From positions 1,178,001-1,242,000 of the forward strand of contig NZ_CP026031.1 in NCBI RefSeq assembly GCF_003726095.1: DNA of 64,000 bases, given 5' to 3'. Positions 63,012 to 64,000 of the stretch are shown here, piece after piece. This DNA is from Niallia circulans. Its GTDB lineage: Bacteria; Bacillota; Bacilli; Bacillales; Cytobacillaceae. Position 1 is the stretch's first letter; each line of letters begins with the position of its first letter. Below the pieces are notes generated by a model. The model saw only the letters and a list, made by a program, of their open reading frames with translations, was not told the origin of the DNA and did no database searches. Both the position numbers and the translations under genes were made by a program.

Positions 63012-64000
63012 ATGGCAGAGATTAAGGTACCAGAATTAGCTGAATCAATCACCGAAGGAACTGTAGCGCAATGGTTAAAGAAAACAGGGGAATATGTGGA
63101 AAAGGGCGACTATATTGTTGAATTGGAAACAGATAAAGTAAATGTGGAAATTATATCAGAAGAAAGTGGAATCATTCAAGAATTAAAAGCAAATGAAGGA
63201 GATACTGTTCAAGTTGGTGAAACAATTGCGATAGTAAATGCAGAAGGAGCTGCTGAAGAACCACAGACAGCAGAAGAAAAAAAAGTTGAAAAGGTTGAAC
63301 CAGAAACTCCAAGTGCAGAAGAGCCAAAAGAACAAAAAGAAGAACTAGTTAATAAACAACATCCAATTGCTTCACCTGCTGCTCGCAAGCTGGCAAGAGA
63401 GCGAGGAATCGATTTAACAGCAGTCCAAACGAATGATCCATTAGGAAGAGTAAGAGCCCAAGATGTTGCAGCACATGATCAAAAGGCGGCTTCATCAGTT
63501 TCACCACAGTCAGCCCAAACGCCGAAAGTGGAAAAGGAAGCACCTGCTGTAGAATCAGATAATCGAGTGGAAAGAGTGAGAATGACAAGAAGAAGACAAA
63601 CGATCGCTAATCGATTATTAGAGGTTAAACAAAATACGGCAATGCTAACTACTTTTAATGAAGTTGATATGACTAATATTATGGCATTAAGAAATCGTAG
63701 AAAAGATGCATTTCAAAAAGAGAATGATGTGAAGCTGGGCTTTATGTCTTTCTTTACAAAAGCTGTCGTAGCAGCTCTAAAGAAAGCACCATTATTAAAT
63801 GCTGAAATCCAAGGTGACCAAATTGTCTTAAAAAAATATTATGATATTGGTATTGCTGTATCAACAGATGAAGGGCTTGTGGTACCAGTCTTAAGAGATG
63901 CTGACCGTAAAAACTTCGCTGAAATAGAAAGTGAAATATTAGACTTTGCAAGTAAAGCAAGAAGTAACAAACTATCTTTAAGCGATTTACAGGGTGGGAC
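63012..64000 (+). CDS. odhB: Dihydrolipoyl succinyltransferase (E2), 3' truncated by the window
   Basis: The frame runs off the window after about 329 codons. Visible domains are an N-terminal lipoyl domain with Lys42 in LETDKVNVE, a Glu/Lys/Pro linker (about 80-115), a peripheral-subunit-binding domain HPIASPAARKLARERGID, a second linker, and the start of the catalytic core RMTRRRQTIANRLLEVKQ. The catalytic His-Asp motif lies outside. AGGGGGAAA precedes ATG 63012, and it is cotranscribed with odhA. Confidence 0.96.
   Translation, partial: MAEIKVPELAESITEGTVAQWLKKTGEYVEKGDYIVELETDKVNVEIISEESGIIQELKANEGDTVQVGETIAIVNAEGAAEEPQTAEEKKVEKVEPETPSAEEPKEQKEELVNKQHPIASPAARKLARERGIDLTAVQTNDPLGRVRAQDVAAHDQKAASSVSPQSAQTPKVEKEAPAVESDNRVERVRMTRRRQTIANRLLEVKQNTAMLTTFNEVDMTNIMALRNRRKDAFQKENDVKLGFMSFFTKAVVAALKKAPLLNAEIQGDQIVLKKYYDIGIAVSTDEGLVVPVLRDADRKNFAEIESEILDFASKARSNKLSLSDLQGG

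Overview
The window looks like a chromosomal segment of a low-GC, endospore-forming Bacillaceae bacterium. The evidence is strong AGGAGG-type ribosome binding sites, frequent TTG and GTG starts, many small sporulation genes (sspP, sspN, sspH, CotF-type coat genes, a yteA-type zinc finger gene), and gene order shared with Bacillus subtilis around citB-yneN-sspN and yneP-yneQ-yneR-plsY. I cannot fix the genus from sequence alone. No rRNA, tRNA, CRISPR array or intact insertion sequence was seen.

Layout. 1-9.2 kb: a very large membrane protein, a class D sortase with its LPXTA substrate, a GNAT gene divergent from a MocR/GabR regulator, an Hsp20-like gene and the yteA-type gene. 9.4-11.7 kb: a yraG-yraF-adhB-yraE-yraD-like spore coat/alcohol dehydrogenase operon. 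12.3-13.6 kb: a family-4 alpha-galactosidase broken by one frameshift. 14-25.5 kb: sspP, aconitase with a CcpC-type dyad upstream, a rhodanese, an aminotransferase/D-2-hydroxyacid dehydrogenase pair, a stand-alone type I glutamine synthetase, Mn-pyrophosphatase, yneN, an fbpB-like gene and sspN. 25.7-31.6 kb: an accessory insert that interrupts the conserved order. It holds a tandem-AAA CbxX/SpoVK-type ATPase, a TerD-type stress protein of the MXAN_6230/SCO0854 family that lacks the N-terminal RING part, and decayed ORFs. 31.6-35.8 kb: yneP, yneQ, yneR, a CapA-like protein, a soluble histidine kinase and plsY. 36-47.6 kb: a PLD-like protein, DUF3231, an acyl-CoA dehydrogenase-like flavoprotein, a nitrilase plus GNAT pair that matches the two halves of YhcX, a MerR-type operator before a decayed ORF and a DUF2268 protease, a MITE-like repeat, a MarR/MFS efflux pair, an SGNH hydrolase and a winged-helix protein. 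47.8-56.7 kb: a GNAT gene, then the metI-metC-yitJ-metH operon under one S-box (SAM) riboswitch. 56.8-64 kb: sspH, a two-component system, and odhA-odhB, with odhB cut by the window end and a cre site directly after the odhA promoter.

The coherent programmes are carbon flow through the citric acid cycle (aconitase, 2-oxoglutarate dehydrogenase) under catabolite control, methionine synthesis and recycling under SAM control, and sporulation. The least explained parts are the AAA/TerD insert, a glutamine synthetase whose Arg62 position is Pro, and several ORFs that fail by single-base changes at short homopolymers while all large core genes are intact.
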